A DNA stretch of 64,000 bases from assembly GCA_028015205.1 (NCBI GenBank), contig CM051511.1, forward strand, positions 37,225,204-37,289,203, in the 5' to 3' direction. The stretch comes from Mytilisepta virgata. Lineage: Eukaryota; Mollusca; Bivalvia; Mytilida; Mytilidae. This document shows positions 44,892 to 57,700 of the stretch, piece after piece. The first letter of the stretch is position 1, and every line of letters starts with the position of its first letter. Under the pieces are notes generated by a model. That model was not told where the DNA came from. It searched no databases and saw nothing but the letters and a program-made list of their open reading frames with translations. A program made the translations under genes and the position numbers.

Positions 44892-47590
44892 CCCTATACC
44901 ACCCCAAAACATGAAACATGCACTATCGTAAAACCTGAAGAAATGCATTCTATTCTTATAGTTTCTTCCACATTTGTAGGCTAATGTAGGCATTTGTCTG
45001 CTAAGAGCATATTTTCTTACATTTTTAAAATCAGTACAAAAAAAGAATAAGATATCAAACAATGATGCCACTTTAAACATAAATATATACCACCCATACT
45101 TGTTTACAGATAAAAGTATACCGGAATGAACATGCTGACAAGACAATAAATGATATGGTCACTAGTCAAAATTACCATCACGTCCTCGTAATGTTATCTA
45201 CTCTATTAAAGTCACAGGTATTGTCATCTTTAAGAAACCAATGTCCCCATTTTTTGGCACGGGAAACTTTCTTTTTGTTTCCAATCACCCAGTTATTGTG
45301 AATGATGTATGGATTAAATTGCTTTCGTTTTGATTTCGGCCAAGAATACCATTTCCCGTCCGGAAAATCAGACAAGGGTAATATAGTACTCTTTAACCCA
45401 GCGTAACGTTTGTTTACTAGAGCTGATAAATAAACCTGATCGTTTTCTCCCTCAGAGACCGCCTTATTTGGCGGCATATTTTTTATTTTCGTTGCCAGTT
45501 TGAGCATCATATTATAAAGTTCCTGAAATACTTGTTTTGTAACGGAAGTGGGGAACATATAGAAAAATCCTCCATTGATAGAATTGGCGTTTCCTGAATT
45601 ATGTACAAAAACTATGTCATATTTCCCTTCATGAGACCTAAAAACAGGTATAGGATTTCTTATCCATAAAAAATCACATTCAAATAAAAACGTCTCTATA
45701 TCATTTTTCAGAAGTGTATGCAATATCCGGGTTCTCCGTAGTATAAGGCGAAGGTATCCTACGTGACCAAAATCTTGATCTTTCTGTAAGTAGCTTTCCA
45801 CCGTCATAACGACAACGTTTACTTCCGGTGATATTGACTGCAGAGTCTCTTTGGCAGCTTCATTTGTTGTAATTATTAAGACCTGTAAACGTAAAACAAC
45901 GATAAGTTCCGATTCTAAACCGAACATCAAGCTCATGATGTCGTTATTGTCCATACAAAATAATAATTACCAGGGGCTCCTGGGAGCCTGTGTCACTCAC
46001 CTGAAACTTCTATATATATCTAATCAAAACTGATCATAATGACCACAAAATCATATAATGATGTATATATGTAGTAATGCCTTCACTTTGTCAAACATTT
46101 TCAGAAAAGTATATTTTTCAAAACTTGACAAATCAGAAATCTGTTCCTGCTGTGAACTGAATTTATCAATCATGTTTGCATCAAATATACACAAATTACA
46201 GCACAAATATTTGAAAATAATGTTATTATAGGTTTAAGGATAGGTCTAAGAAAGCATATCAAATTTGTAATATTTTTTATCTTTAATTCCATATTTAATT
46301 TGCTTGCAAGTTTTTAAAATTATCACCGAAAGAATTATTATACCACACAATTTTGTTCATTCCAAAAAAAAAACTTTAAGGTTCACCTGTTTATGTATTC
46401 CCATGTGTTTAGTATTACAAAACCAGTTCTGTGCTAAAGAGAGATAACCGTCGTTTATAAGTGTGACTAGGACTGGTTTCTCGGAAATCTTCTTTGCTGT
46501 TTCCAGTATAACCTTTAAGTCGTGTTCCTCCTGAGCTTCTGGGTCCATAAGCTTCGTTGTGTGTATGTTTGGCAATGAAGGTTTGATATATGATGAATAA
46601 GACGTGCCACGGTGTCCTGAGATTCTCTCACTTTCGAAGTTTGTGTTGTTAGCAACATATTGTGAAGTCTGTGTAATGTCATTGCTATTCCACAACCTTT
46701 TGCTCTGTGTGAAATAGATTAGCACCACTACTACTGTTAGCCATAAAAGGAACAACTTTACCCTTCCCATCTGTAACAATGATTATGGAATTGACTAATA
46801 ACTAACTGATATAAGTTTGTTGCCAACTGTCTGCTACATTGCTTCTGTCAAAATCTGGAAAAAAAAATAAACACAGCATTTATAATGTTATTATTGGAAT
46901 AGTTCAACGAGGAAATTTTCTGACTAAAAAAAGACCCTTTTTGGATCCTTTAATGGCTCAAACGTATTTATTTTAATTTCCATTTCATCTTAATTTTCAC
47001 CAAAGCCTCACTTCAGTACTTTTAATACCCATCCACTCTTTATACCCAAACCAGCAGAATTACCTGCGCAGTTTTTATATCCAAACCAGCAGAATTTTTA
47101 AATCTGTTTTTACAGTGTACCGTTGGACATTTCAATATGTCGTAAATATATATTTTAAGTTCCTCTGTTTGCAGATGGTGTGTCACCGCCAATGCTAATC
47201 AGCAATTAAAGGATCCAAGACAAATTGGCAAAAGAGCTCTTACCAATTTAACAATAATTACCTCCCCTGATTTCTAAAGTTATGCCCTCGTAATTGGATA
47301 CAGTGTGCATACTTAACGTGCAAATGAGGTCAAACAGGATTAAGGTTTATTGTTACATTAGTTAGAAACAAGGGGAGATAACAAATGTTACACTTGGAAA
47401 GTGGTCAATTTGTGAGCAGTTAAAAACTGGTGAAGTTAAATATGACTTAGTGATTTTATAAGGCAAATTCAAATCAATATATAGGCTAACATGCAAATAG
47501 AGTAAAATAGCTAGGGGTTGCCTTGTGACCTAAAATGCATACCATGAACTGAGGTTTACAGACAGTCAAGGAAATCAGTTTGGGTAAAAT
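44892..47590 (-). repeat. Inverted duplication C, copy 2
   Basis: Complement of 25755-29040 without the solo LTR. 44511-44891 to its left is gene-free. Ends at about 47590, where a different repeat begins. Confidence 0.92.
45178..46770 (-). CDS. Golgi-type nucleotide-sugar glycosyltransferase, PF03407-like, two exons (copy 2)
   Basis: Exon 1 is 46770-46387 (donor CAG|GTGAAC) and exon 2 is 45882-45178 (acceptor TTTACAG|GTC); 362 residues, same exon phases as copy 1. The motifs ECDFLWIRNP, NGGFFY, ENDQVYL and HNNWVIG are unchanged, as is the single N-terminal membrane segment. I count 12 amino-acid differences in the 128 residues of exon 1 (stem) against 9 in the 234 of exon 2 (catalytic). That pattern suggests constraint on the enzyme domain rather than a dead copy. 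No stop, frameshift or lost splice site was seen. It could also be the other haplotype of the same gene if the assembly kept both alleles. Confidence 0.85.
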
Positions 47591-47654
47591 GCCTCTTGTC
47601 CTCAGTTCTAGCGATTCTTTAAGGAACCTAAGGATTTCACTTGTTTAGTAGTAG

Positions 47655-47900
47655 TAGGATTTAAGTAAAGTCAAGAAATACCAAAGGGACATTCGAAGGA
47701 GGGGAAAACAACTGACAAACCCAGAGAACAACAAAGACAAAACGAAAACAATACAAGCACTGCAATTAAAAACTAAAAACATATGAACAACATGGACCCC
47801 ACCAAAAAAACCGGGGGTAGACTCCGGTGCTCCGGAAGAGTAAGCAGTCTGTAGGACAACCGCCATGCTGCCCATGTCAAATCCGGTATGAGGAAGGGAC
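47655..47900. repeat. Dispersed repeat of a type common in mussel DNA
   Basis: It contains AAGAAATACCAAAGGGACAT, AACAACATGGACCCCACC and GGTGCTCCGGAAGAGTAAGC in an order I recognise from many mussel sequences. Its class is unknown to me. The remembered similarity cannot be checked here. Confidence 0.5.
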
Positions 47901-47989
47901 AATATCAATGGAACAGGATTTAAGATATGTTTAATTTTGTATTCATCAGAATATTTAAAGCTGTCAAGCCAAGCCTCTCTAAAATGTTT

Positions 47990-48232
47990 GTTAACGTGCT
48001 AGCTCACGAGGTAACAGTCGAAATGAAGATATCTAACCCCACCAGAACACATTATATTGACTCCGAGCCGACCAGTCATGTGCTCATACTCCTAGATGCC
48101 GCGTGTCCGACGGAAAAGCAACACATACCAAAATTTTAATGTCTTTGGTTGGTCCCGGCAGGTGATCGAACCCGCAACCTTCCCCATTCCGAGGCGAGCA
48201 CACTGGCAAGAGTCCACCGAGTCGGTCTCGTT
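47990..48232 (-). mobile_element. tRNA-derived SINE, minus strand
   Basis: The minus-strand head (48232-48152) ends in a B box GGTTCGATCACC (48161-48178 region), preceded by a weaker A-box-like TGGACTCTTGCCAGTG (48201-48216). The body (47990-48150) has AGCAACACATACCAAAATTTT at the junction. The layout matches a SINE type frequent in bivalves. No clear target duplication. Confidence 0.6.
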
Positions 48233-48544
48233 TCTCATTAGGTCTCTGTTCTATATGGAAGTTCCATAACTATTGAAATATACATCTATCTACATGTAAA
48301 ATTTTATGTTGATAACACTACTATTCATCACATAAACCTACCTAATACTAAAGCCCCTGTCACACCTTATCGGATAATGAGAACGGAAAGCAAAATTTTC
48401 AACCCGTTCTTCTCCGTTAACATACGTTTGTCGTCCCTTCCTTAATCAGCGAATGCGTTACATGTCCGTGGAATTTCGGTGGAGTCCGTTCAGTCCGGTG
48501 GAAAAATTTGAACATGTTCAAAACTTGGAACGGACCATCACCGA
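48233..48544. other. Gene-free stretch
   Basis: Nothing recognised except a CCGT-rich segment (48400-48510) of repeat-like look. Confidence 0.45.
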
Positions 48545-48832
48545 ATAGAGTGACCTTTAAACCATGTCAAATTATAGAGCGGACACGGTCTTTACAATTG
48601 GACATGGGGTTCTCAAGTTTGACCTAAATTTTTGACCTTGACCTTTGACCTACAGAGCTGTACATACATTAGGACACACCATCTGGTGCTAGTGAATATC
48701 CATGCCAAGTATAAACTTTGAAATCGTAAAGGTTCTCAAGATATATAGAGCGGACACGATTTGTTACGGACGGATGGACGGACAGACTGATCACTATAGG
48801 GCGACTGCCACCAAGTGGCGGGGCCCTAATTA
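48545..48832 (+). mobile_element. Pearl-like element end (ACGG microsatellite plus hairpin)
   Basis: Segments such as GACCTTGACCTTTGACCTAC and GGTGCTAGTGAATATCCATG, then TTACGGACGGATGGACGGAC, then a hairpin GCCACCAAGTGGC and GGGGCCCTAAT. Related pieces sit inside the CCGAAAT foldback copies (10500-10740, 17400-17530, 55790-56015), where the microsatellite is worn. An ACGG run followed by a hairpin is typical of pearl elements. Confidence 0.55.
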
Positions 48833-49541
48833 TATAAGTAAAGTTCAAACAAATATTAATAACTTCCATGCGCGTTTCATCACAGAATGGTGTTGGCTGT
48901 GCTGTAAGTCTGTCTTAAAATAAATGTGAATTACAACAATACGAATGAGTTAAGAAACATGCCCGTCTCAAATGTAATATATTTAGTCTCTGCATCTTCA
49001 GAACTGAGGGGATCTCATATTTAGTCCAAAGTAGACGGTAAATATCATTTCTTTTTAAAAATTTAAAAAATCTCCAAGTTAAGAGAACATTTATTTCAGG
49101 ACTGTCAACAGTATCATGAAGATTTTCAAAGGCTTGATGATAACAAAAAAATTAATATTCTTTTAACAGACCAAGAACTAATGCACTGTGTTGGTTCCTT
49201 TCTTAAAAGGTCTTAATTACCGAGGAGAGCGGACTTAGAAGCTGCATAAGGTGATTATGTCTGTTTCAGTTTGTTTACCATGTCATTTTTTTTGTCCTTT
49301 ATTGTGTATTAGTTGTGTAAAACTTGTGTTTAAAGCCTTCAATCCATCTTGTGTATCAAACATCTTGACATATAACCCCATTCTAGATAGTCAGATATTA
49401 CCCCTTTGTAGAAAAGAGAAAAACTTATACCCCTTTACAGTCGTTTTGCGAAGAAAAACTGGCCCCTTTTGTCATATAGTAAGTGCCCCCCCCCCCCGTG
49501 TAACCCCGAGGAATAATATTGATTGAGGGGTGATACGGATT
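48833..49541. other. Gene-free stretch before duplication A copy 2
   Basis: Short frames without similarity, and a poly-C run (49485-49498). This may be the left continuation of block A, which lies outside the window for copy 1. Confidence 0.45.
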
Positions 49542-50098
49542 TTGACATGTTTTATACGCTTTATCATATATTTGAATAGTGGTGAAGAATTTTTTTCTGG
49601 TCTCGTGACCAACATCAGTTTAAGGGGTATGATAAAGGGGTGATGATATCGATATCATCACGGTAGAAAATACAGCTGACAATGTTCTTTCAGTATCGTA
49701 TATGCAATTTTCCTTTATTTAGTACTACATATATGATATTTACTTAAATATTTTGAATAAATTCCATGATAATATTTTTTAAAAGTACCATCCATAATCT
49801 AGTTGTATCATGACACACACACACACGTCATAAAATATTTATCGTTCTGGTGATGGATGGCATCTTGTACATGACTAAAACAGTGTATTGTGTGTGAAGA
49901 TTTATATACATATATATGTATTGCATGCCATTTCGGTTCAAAAGCTATATTTACATGATTTTGCTTACGTTATATATTGTTTATAACTTACCGATAGTAG
50001 CCAAAGCTCCTGATTTTATAATTGAGAAACTTGAAACTTGAAACCTTTAATAAACTAAAGGCCCCACATGGAGCATGATACATGTAGTATTGTTACAT

Positions 50099-50480
50099 AT
50101 AGATTCTCCTTCAGGTACGAGTGGGTTATAGAATTTCTCCACCCGAGATAGTTAAATTTTCGATTTTCAACACGCGAGCCTTTAGCGAGCGTGTTAAAAT
50201 CCAAAATTTAACTATAGAGGGTGGAGAAATTCCATAACTCACGAGTAAATTGAAGGAGAATCTGTTTCTCCTAAGATTTTCGACAAAAACCTCAAGAAAA
50301 TGTCGTTGCTATGAAGTTTGTTTACATAGACGTCATTTCGGGACTTCTCTAGTTTATCGCTCTAATAACTGTAGAAAAAAGGGCGGTAATTCCCACATAG
50401 AAATTTAATCACCGGCAAGTGGTTAAAGATATTTATGTATTCTTATCCAACCGATTAAACACGTCAGGAATAGGAGAAAC
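50099..50480. mobile_element. 382-bp hairpin MITE
   Basis: Copy 1 reads gttacatgagtttat across the site (563-577). The insert begins with a ~170-bp hairpin (50102-50270) whose arms pair GATTCTCCTTCA and TTTCTCCACCC with their complements; the loop contains CACGCGAGCC...GCGAGCGTG. The right end GGAGAAAC complements the left TTCTCC, so short TIRs are likely. TSD not clear. Confidence 0.75.
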
Positions 50481-51025
50481 GAGTTTATATACATCGAATA
50501 ACAGGCAATGCATATAAAATTATCAAACATATAAAGCAAATGGAAGGAAATTTCAATTTAGTAATTATTTTAACTACTTAAATATAGTTTTGAATTAGGG
50601 ACGAGATCGAAAGTTGAATGTAGGATAAAAAAACTTAATTCAAATAGTTTGGGAGTGGGGGGTAAAAATTTCTGCAAGTTTTGTTATCCGACATCGATTT
50701 TTGGATTGAAAAATACGGATTCAAGTTCGGCGCTAACATATGTTTTGACTTTTAAAGCAAATAAAAGCTATTATACATGCATTGTTGAGGAAAAACAGGA
50801 CCCATGATACAAAAAGTATACTCTCAAAGCATATGCCCATATTGGTCAATCAATTTTTCCCAAATTAAGTTAAGAGGGGGGGGGGGAGGGTCAGTGAATT
50901 AAGTTTTTTATCCTATATTGAACTTTTGATCTCGTCCCTTAAGGAGATCAGGTATGAATATTGACACTAAGTCAAGTTAATGATTTGAGAATGAATGCAT
51001 ATAATGTAATTTTATTCTTTTATTC

Positions 51026-51027
<2 letters not shown>

Positions 51028-51104
<77 letters not shown>
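51028..51104. repeat. (AT)n microsatellite, ~38 units
   Basis: The equivalent run at 1134-1152 has only about nine units. Confidence 0.95.
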
Positions 51105-51106
<2 letters not shown>

Positions 51107-51489
51107 TTTTTGGCTCTGATTCTGACCAATGCTAATATACTAAATATATATTTACATGTACTTTGTGACTTTTATTGTTGTAATTACCAATTATGTCAAT
51201 CAATTTTTTTGTATCTGATTATATGCCCTTTATGGGCCCTGTAATTTTGGAAATAAAAATATTCTATATTCTATTCTATTCTAAAAATATTCTATTCTAT
51301 TCTATTCTATTCAGTGTAGTAATTATTTTAACTACTTACAATTCTAAAGTATTTTGATAAGCCTATGAGTACATATTTTTCGTCACTACTCGTTAATCCA
51401 CTAGAACTAATTACATTTGGAACATCAAATAGCGATGCAGGGAGAATTTTTTTCTTTCATCTTTAAAAAAAGTACATGTAATTCATCAC

Positions 51490-52455
51490 CTAGTTCTCCC
51501 TTATTACATAATCACAAATTCGTTCAATTTTGTCAAATCTAAAAAATCTACTATGACTACCACATCTAAATTTACACAAGTTATACATTAAGTCAGATGG
51601 TAACATAGTTGAGTATTTTTCATGACCAAATTCAGATTTATACATTCTATAATTAGTACATTTAGGTGCATCAAAAATTTGCAATTTCCAAGATTCTATA
51701 AAAGAATCACAAAAATATTGCTCACTTTCTTTGTTAAAGTAAAATTTTTAGTGACAAATTGATCATCACAACAATTTGTATAACCACATTTTAACAATAT
51801 ATATTTTACACAATTTAACCATTTAGAGTGATACACATCAGCAAGGTCTAACTGATACAATATTTCACATAATGTTCTTGATATTTTCTCTTTTTTACCC
51901 GTTACAATACGTTCCCAAAAACCAATCATCCTTGCATTTATATTAACAGACATAGGTACTCTACCAAGTTCACCATATACACTATATTTTGGTGTACATT
52001 TTTTAACTTTCATAATATAATTATTTACAAAATTCTAAATATAATATTTCTATAATTTCATTATTTTCATAACCACAGAATTCAGCACCATATAACAAGA
52101 CAGGAGCAACCATTGCATCAAATAATTGTAACAATATATCTGTTGATAAACATAGTTTTCTTGCTTTTCTCAATACATAATACATATAGCTTTTCTACCC
52201 CGCTGTACAATTCGAGCCTTATTTTTATTAAAAGTACCATTTTTAGAAAAAAATAGTACCAAGATACTGAAATTCATTTACAACTGTTAAACTTTCATTG
52301 TCATACATAAAATTGATATTTTCACATTGTCTGCTCTTAGAAAAAATAACGATTGTTTTAGCAGCGTTTACCTTTAATTTCCATGTTTCACAATACAAGT
52401 ACATAGCATTCAGAGCCAGTTGTAATTCAGCTGCAGATTCAGCAAATATAACCGT
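51490..52455 (-). pseudogene. LINE ORF2 3' half, downstream of the YADD box
   Basis: Minus-strand frames read TVIFAESAAELQLALNAM and CETWKLKVNAAKTIVIFSK (palm/thumb just after YADD), VVNEFQYLGTIF, then ELGRVPMSVNINARMIGFW and the C-terminal LCKFRCGSHSRFF. These follow on directly from LLYADD-TV of the fragment at 22945-23304. Frameshifts divide the frames. The frame begins at ACGGTT (52450-52455), next to the foldback terminus at 52456. Confidence 0.82.
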
Positions 52456-53365
52456 AGTAGTATATGAGCACAGTTCAGTTAGTATTTGTGGTGGACGTGG
52501 CGAACATGACGTGACTGGAACCGGAAGTACCCGGAAGTGGTGTGCGCGCATGCGCAACCAGAAGTAGTGGGTTTTCCCGCAATTTTTTAACGGAAGTGAT
52601 GTAACTCACGCGCCAGGGCCCGGATGTGCCGACCGTGCATGCGTAACCGGAACCTAAAGTAACCGGAAGTAGTGTGTTTTCCCGCCATTTGTTTACAGAA
52701 GTAACGTCATTCACTAGCTGGGCCCGGATGTGCCGATCGCGCATGCGTGACCGGAACCGGAAGTACCCGGAAGTGGTTTGCGCGCATGCGCAACCGGAAG
52801 TAGTGTGTTTTCCCGCCATTTTCCCATTATTCGTTTACGGAAGTGACGTCATGCCTAAATTGAATTTAGATTAGATTACCTCCCCCTTTCCCGGGCTTCT
52901 CGGTCGTCTATCGGTCTTTCATCGGTCTGTATAGGGTAAGGGTCCCGCATCGAGTGTAGAGGGACTGATACTCTCACTATTATGTAGACGTCCGAGAGTA
53001 TACGAAGTAGAGAGGTACTGTTGGGTTATCTCCAGCTGATGCTGTCACCACTACGTCAATGGAGTGTGTCCTTAGCATTCGCCGTCAATTTCATTGCTCT
53101 ATGATGCACTTCGTTTCTCTTTTCTTGCTCTTCGCTGCTCGTCGCTGTTTATCGCTACTCATGACTATACTCTCGTGCGGGAAAAGTGGGAGATAATCCA
53201 ACAGTACCTCTGTTCTTCGTATACTCACGGACTTAATAGTAAGAGTATCAGTCCCTCGACACTCGAGGCGAGACCCTTACCCTATACAAGACCGATGAAA
53301 GACCAAGAGACGACCGAGAAGTCCGGGAAAGGGGGAGATAATCCAATCTAAATTCCGGTCAGGAA
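52456..53365. mobile_element. Promoter-motif foldback element (copy 3)
   Basis: Terminus AGTAGTATATGAGC at 52456-52469. Three monomers follow, each ~105-131 bp. CCGGAAGT lies at 52521, 52531, 52757, 52767 and 52794; GCGCATGCGC at 52546-52555 and about 52781-52790; CCCGCCATTT at 52681 and 52812; and a full TGACGTCA at 52844-52851. The segment 52920-53030 (agggtaagggtcccgcatcg...) is repeated inverted at about 53180-53300, showing the foldback plan. The CAG core is almost entirely lost and the second terminus is missing, replaced at about 53365 by LINE sequence. Confidence 0.72.
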
Positions 53366-53960
53366 TTATCTACCGATAAAAAGGCAAATAAATTAATGTT
53401 TTTTTAATTTTGGATTTTTATCATTAAATAATAAAAGCATAAAAAAGGTAATGATAACTCCAAATTTGATATTATATCTTTGATAGACAGTAGCCACCTT
53501 GAGAAAACTAACTCAAAATTTTGTAAATATACCCTTGGTATAAGTAAACAATCCGTAAACATAGCAGCCAGAGCTGAATTAGCACAATACCCCATTGATA
53601 CATACATTAAATGTCAATCCCTAAAATACTTATGTAGATGTGTAAATGGAAACAATAATCCTTTACTAAATGATGCATTCTTATTATCTAAGTCCCTTCA
53701 CTCCGCTGGTACTTACTCCTGGTTTTCATTTGTTGATAATATATGCACTTCTAATAACATTTATCAAAACCAATTGAAAGTAATAAACTACCATAGAAAT
53801 TTAATTTAACTTAAACTTACACTTTGAAACAGAATATAAAAGTGTGTTCTTTAAAAATTTACAAACAGTGAAAGAAGATAGTAAAATATACTTATATAGT
53901 AAAATAAAAACTCAATATCAAACTGATTTTTTTTTTACTTCAAACAAACTTTGAAAATAG
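53366..53960 (+). pseudogene. LINE ORF2 fragment (third copy)
   Basis: Joins pieces equivalent to 4743-4780 and 4900-5400 of the left arm. The frame at 53480-53809 reads KFCKYTLGISKQSVN as in the other copies. The site of the Helentron-like insertion is empty here (about 53898). Confidence 0.75.
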
Positions 53961-54590
53961 AAAAAGTTATATGATTATAGGTCCCTTGGTATTGGAGAAC
54001 TAAACTCGACGTAAAACTTAACCTAAGTCAATGAAGAGCGGTAAGTAGGTCAGAGTGAGCTGATTTTGGTTGGAAGCTATGTTCCTCTCCGAGAGCCAAC
54101 CTCATACCAAGTAATATGATTGTAGGTCGCTTGGTATCGGAGAACTCAACTCGGACGTAAAACTTAACCTAAGTCAATGAAGTGCAATAAGTAGGTCAGA
54201 GTGACCTAATTTTGGTGAGAGGCTGGGTTACTCTCCAAGATGCACCCTCATACCAAGTAATATGACTGTAGGTCCCTTGGTATCAGAGAACTGAATTCGG
54301 ACGTAAAACTTAACCTAACTCAATGAAGAGCCGTAAGTAGGTCAGAGTGGCCTTATTTTGGTGAGGGGCTATGTTACTCTCAGAGATACACCCTCACACC
54401 ATGTAATATGATTGTAGGTCGCTTGCTATTGGAGAACTGAACTCGGACATAAAACTTAACCTAAGTCAATGTCGTGCGATAAGTAGGTCAGAGTGACCTA
54501 ACTTTGGTTAGAGGCTGTAGTACTCCGCGAGAGGCGCCCTCACACCAAGTAATAGGATTGTAAGTTACTTTGTATGTTAAAACTGATTTT
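53961..54590 (+). repeat. 146-bp tandem array, short (about four units)
   Basis: Same unit as 7441-8690. Fewer copies than in either palindrome arm. 54591-54764 continues as left-arm 8690-8840, then skips to the equivalent of 9570. Confidence 0.88.
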
Positions 54591-54764
54591 TGACATAAAA
54601 GTAACAAGCCAGTCAACCGTGTCATATGGGTCATGCGACCTCCATCTTATGTCACATGGTCAGTCTCTTCAACGTGCACCTGCACACAAAAACAGATGAC
54701 TCTATGTCAACTAGTAACTGAGAACTGGCTGTGGACGCACATGCGGACACGGACGTGGACGCCT

Positions 54765-57700
54765 TTGGCGAGTTTATTATTCAATTCAAATTAAATAAGG
54801 AGAGTTGAAATCAAACGAACTCTAATTTTTACTATTTGTTTAACCTATTTCTCTTATGATTCCTAAGGAATTTTTGTTTGTGATTCGGCGTCCGGGCCGT
54901 CGGAAATATTAACGTTCATTTCTCTGTGACGTCAAATGTTCCTATGCAAAGATGAATTTCAAATATGGCGCCATTGTGTAGCTAACTTGTTGACCAATCA
55001 AAATAAAAGATTTTTTCTACACAAACACGCGTGGACCAATCGGGTCCATATCTATATTCCGAAATCCCATTGGTCCGAAATCCCAATAGTCCGAAATCCC
55101 ACTGGTCCGAAGCCCATTGGTCCGAAAGGCCATTAGTCCGAAAATGGTATAGCCTAAAAGTCACAAAGATTGTACGACTAAAACAGACTGCTTCATTTCA
55201 AACTAGGGTTAGCATGTGTTATGTGTAAATTTATCTTGATTGTACTTTACAGTTATTTCATGGTCGGCCTACTGAGGATAGTGGTATACAGTAAGTTAAT
55301 TACTTCTTGAAATAAATACATACAAGTATACATTTGTACAAACAACGATAGATTTCTGTGTTGAAAAAAAAAGCTTAAGATTGCTCTATTGCTGGCTGAC
55401 TATTCCAGATAACATTTTACAGGATAAACTAGACATCAAGGAGATGGAATCCATCTCTGTGGGCCCGCCGTAAATAGCTTGTGGTCGAAAGTTTGTATGG
55501 ATAAACTGAAGTTAAGCTTAGTAATAAAGCACTTTTAAGTAATAACCAATTCCTGTTATGTACTGACATGATTGAAAGTGTTTGACATACTTTTTGGTGA
55601 TGATTTGCATAACTTGCCATGTATCATCTCTGAACTCATAACCGTTTTCAAGTTGTATAGCAGACAAAATCTTTACCAAAGAACATGGGGTTCCCACATT
55701 TGACCTAGAGATTTGCACAATAATCGCGACATCCTTTTTGACATTGGTGAATAAGCATGCCAAGTATCTTCACTTAACTTCAAACCAGTCTCAAGTTACA
55801 GAGCGGACACGACATGGGGTTCTCAACTTTGACCTAAGTGTTTTACCTTGACCTTTGACCTACATAGTTGTACATAATCTGGTGCTAGTGAATATCCATG
55901 CCAAGTATAAACTTTGAAATCATAAAGGTTCTCAAGATATAGAGCGGACACGATTTGTTACCGACAGTACATACCGATCACTAAAGGGCGATCGCCACAA
56001 GATCGGGGCCCTAACAATCCTTCAAGTTTAGTTTTGTTTCGAGGTACAAGATGAAAGCCAAAACGTGCAGATAAGTTAAATACTAGTATTTAGTATTTTT
56101 CAGCCCCTTTAATTCAATTAAAAACCTTCAAACTGCACTGGGTTTTTGTTGCCTCATTAAAAAAATGCAATTTTCAAATATTAAAAGATTAAAACAGCGA
56201 CCCCGGGGCATCAAAGTTAAAAATCTGAGTCTGATATGGAATTTGGTGTATACTGAATTATGTATATGTACCGTTAAGCAAAATATTATGAAATACCCGA
56301 ATATATCGTTCTATCCAATGGTTTTTAGTAGATCATTCCCTATGATCGGAAGAAATATAAGTCATCTCCGTTTATCTAGCCTTTGGATTGTTGTATAGGT
56401 TTTCAACATGTTATGCCTTAAGCTCTGCCTCGCCCAAGAGAAATTCATGAGTAGTTATGTCTAGTGGTATATTTCCATATCAGAATATCAATAAATAAAC
56501 TAAAATTAACCGAGACAAAGACATGCGTGACTATACTTTCCTGACTTGGGACCTGCGCAATAGTTTCGCTATTAAATAGATTTTTCATTAAGAACCTTCC
56601 ACTTTGTCTAGATATTTAAATTACTGATAGTTTTTCTGCTTATGTTTGCATTTTTTATAGAATTTATATAAAACCGATTGTGTCGTCTACAATATCTACC
56701 GCAAATGCTACTTTTCCGGAAAGGCATCACGAATAGGCATGTGATAAAACTTACGCGAACATTGACAAAGAGGCATGTGATAATTAAATGGCGGATGTAG
56801 CTTTATCTGCCCGTTTAAAGTGCTTGGTTATTCTTACCAAAGTTTGGTCCCAACTAGGGTAGTGGTTTCAGAGGAGAAGATCTTTAAAGGAACAGACGAC
56901 AGACGACTGCGTTAAACTGATAAAGTTATAGTTTTGAGGATACTTCGTGTAAGAAGCGTAAATATTTTTTCCCTGTACACAGACGGAAGTAGTGTTCAAG
57001 GTTGACACAAGCTTTAAGGAAGGGGAGGGGTTCCATTGTGATTCCAAGATATTCATAACACTGAAAGTATATTTGTGGGGTATAAAATGTCATGGTGTGA
57101 AAAAAATAATTGTGTTACATGTATTTCTGTGGGGTTCAGCGCTTGCATACATAAAATTTAAATTAAGCGTTTCTCAGACTAGGATTTCATTTTAAAATTT
57201 CATTAAATTAAAGTGGCATACACAACTTAACTTAAAGTAGGGTATCCAATACTTAACTGATAATGACTTTACACTTAAGCCATTAACAAACTGGAAAAGA
57301 TAAAATGAAAATATAAGTGGGGTTAGCTGGGAGTTTGAAAGGAAATCATCTTTGACCCCAGCACTTTAAACCTGCATATCTGACTCTGCCTTCTTTTTCT
57401 ATCACAAGGGCGTAAGTTTTTTCTCAAAATACACTTTTATTCGATTGCAGGTGATATTAATTCCTACCTTTTGTCACAACATGTCTTTGTCTGTTTTGTT
57501 TCTCCAGGGTTGGTAGCCTATCTTTTTAGGTTTGAAATTATTCCCCCTGCCCCCCTACACACACACACACACACAAAAACAAAAAAAGTCATTTTCTTGA
57601 TCTCTAGATCGTGAAAAGTGCATGCAGAAAGATGCAAGATGCATTTACAAAGAGCTCTTACCTTTGTAATCATAAATTCTGATATTACATCATGTTGACT

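Larger units (their letters stand above)
49542..51655 (+). repeat. Segmental duplication A, copy 2
   Basis: Direct match to 1-1733 with a hairpin insertion (50099-50480) and an expanded (AT)n tract. Here the adjoining LINE 3' half is preserved. Confidence 0.92.
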
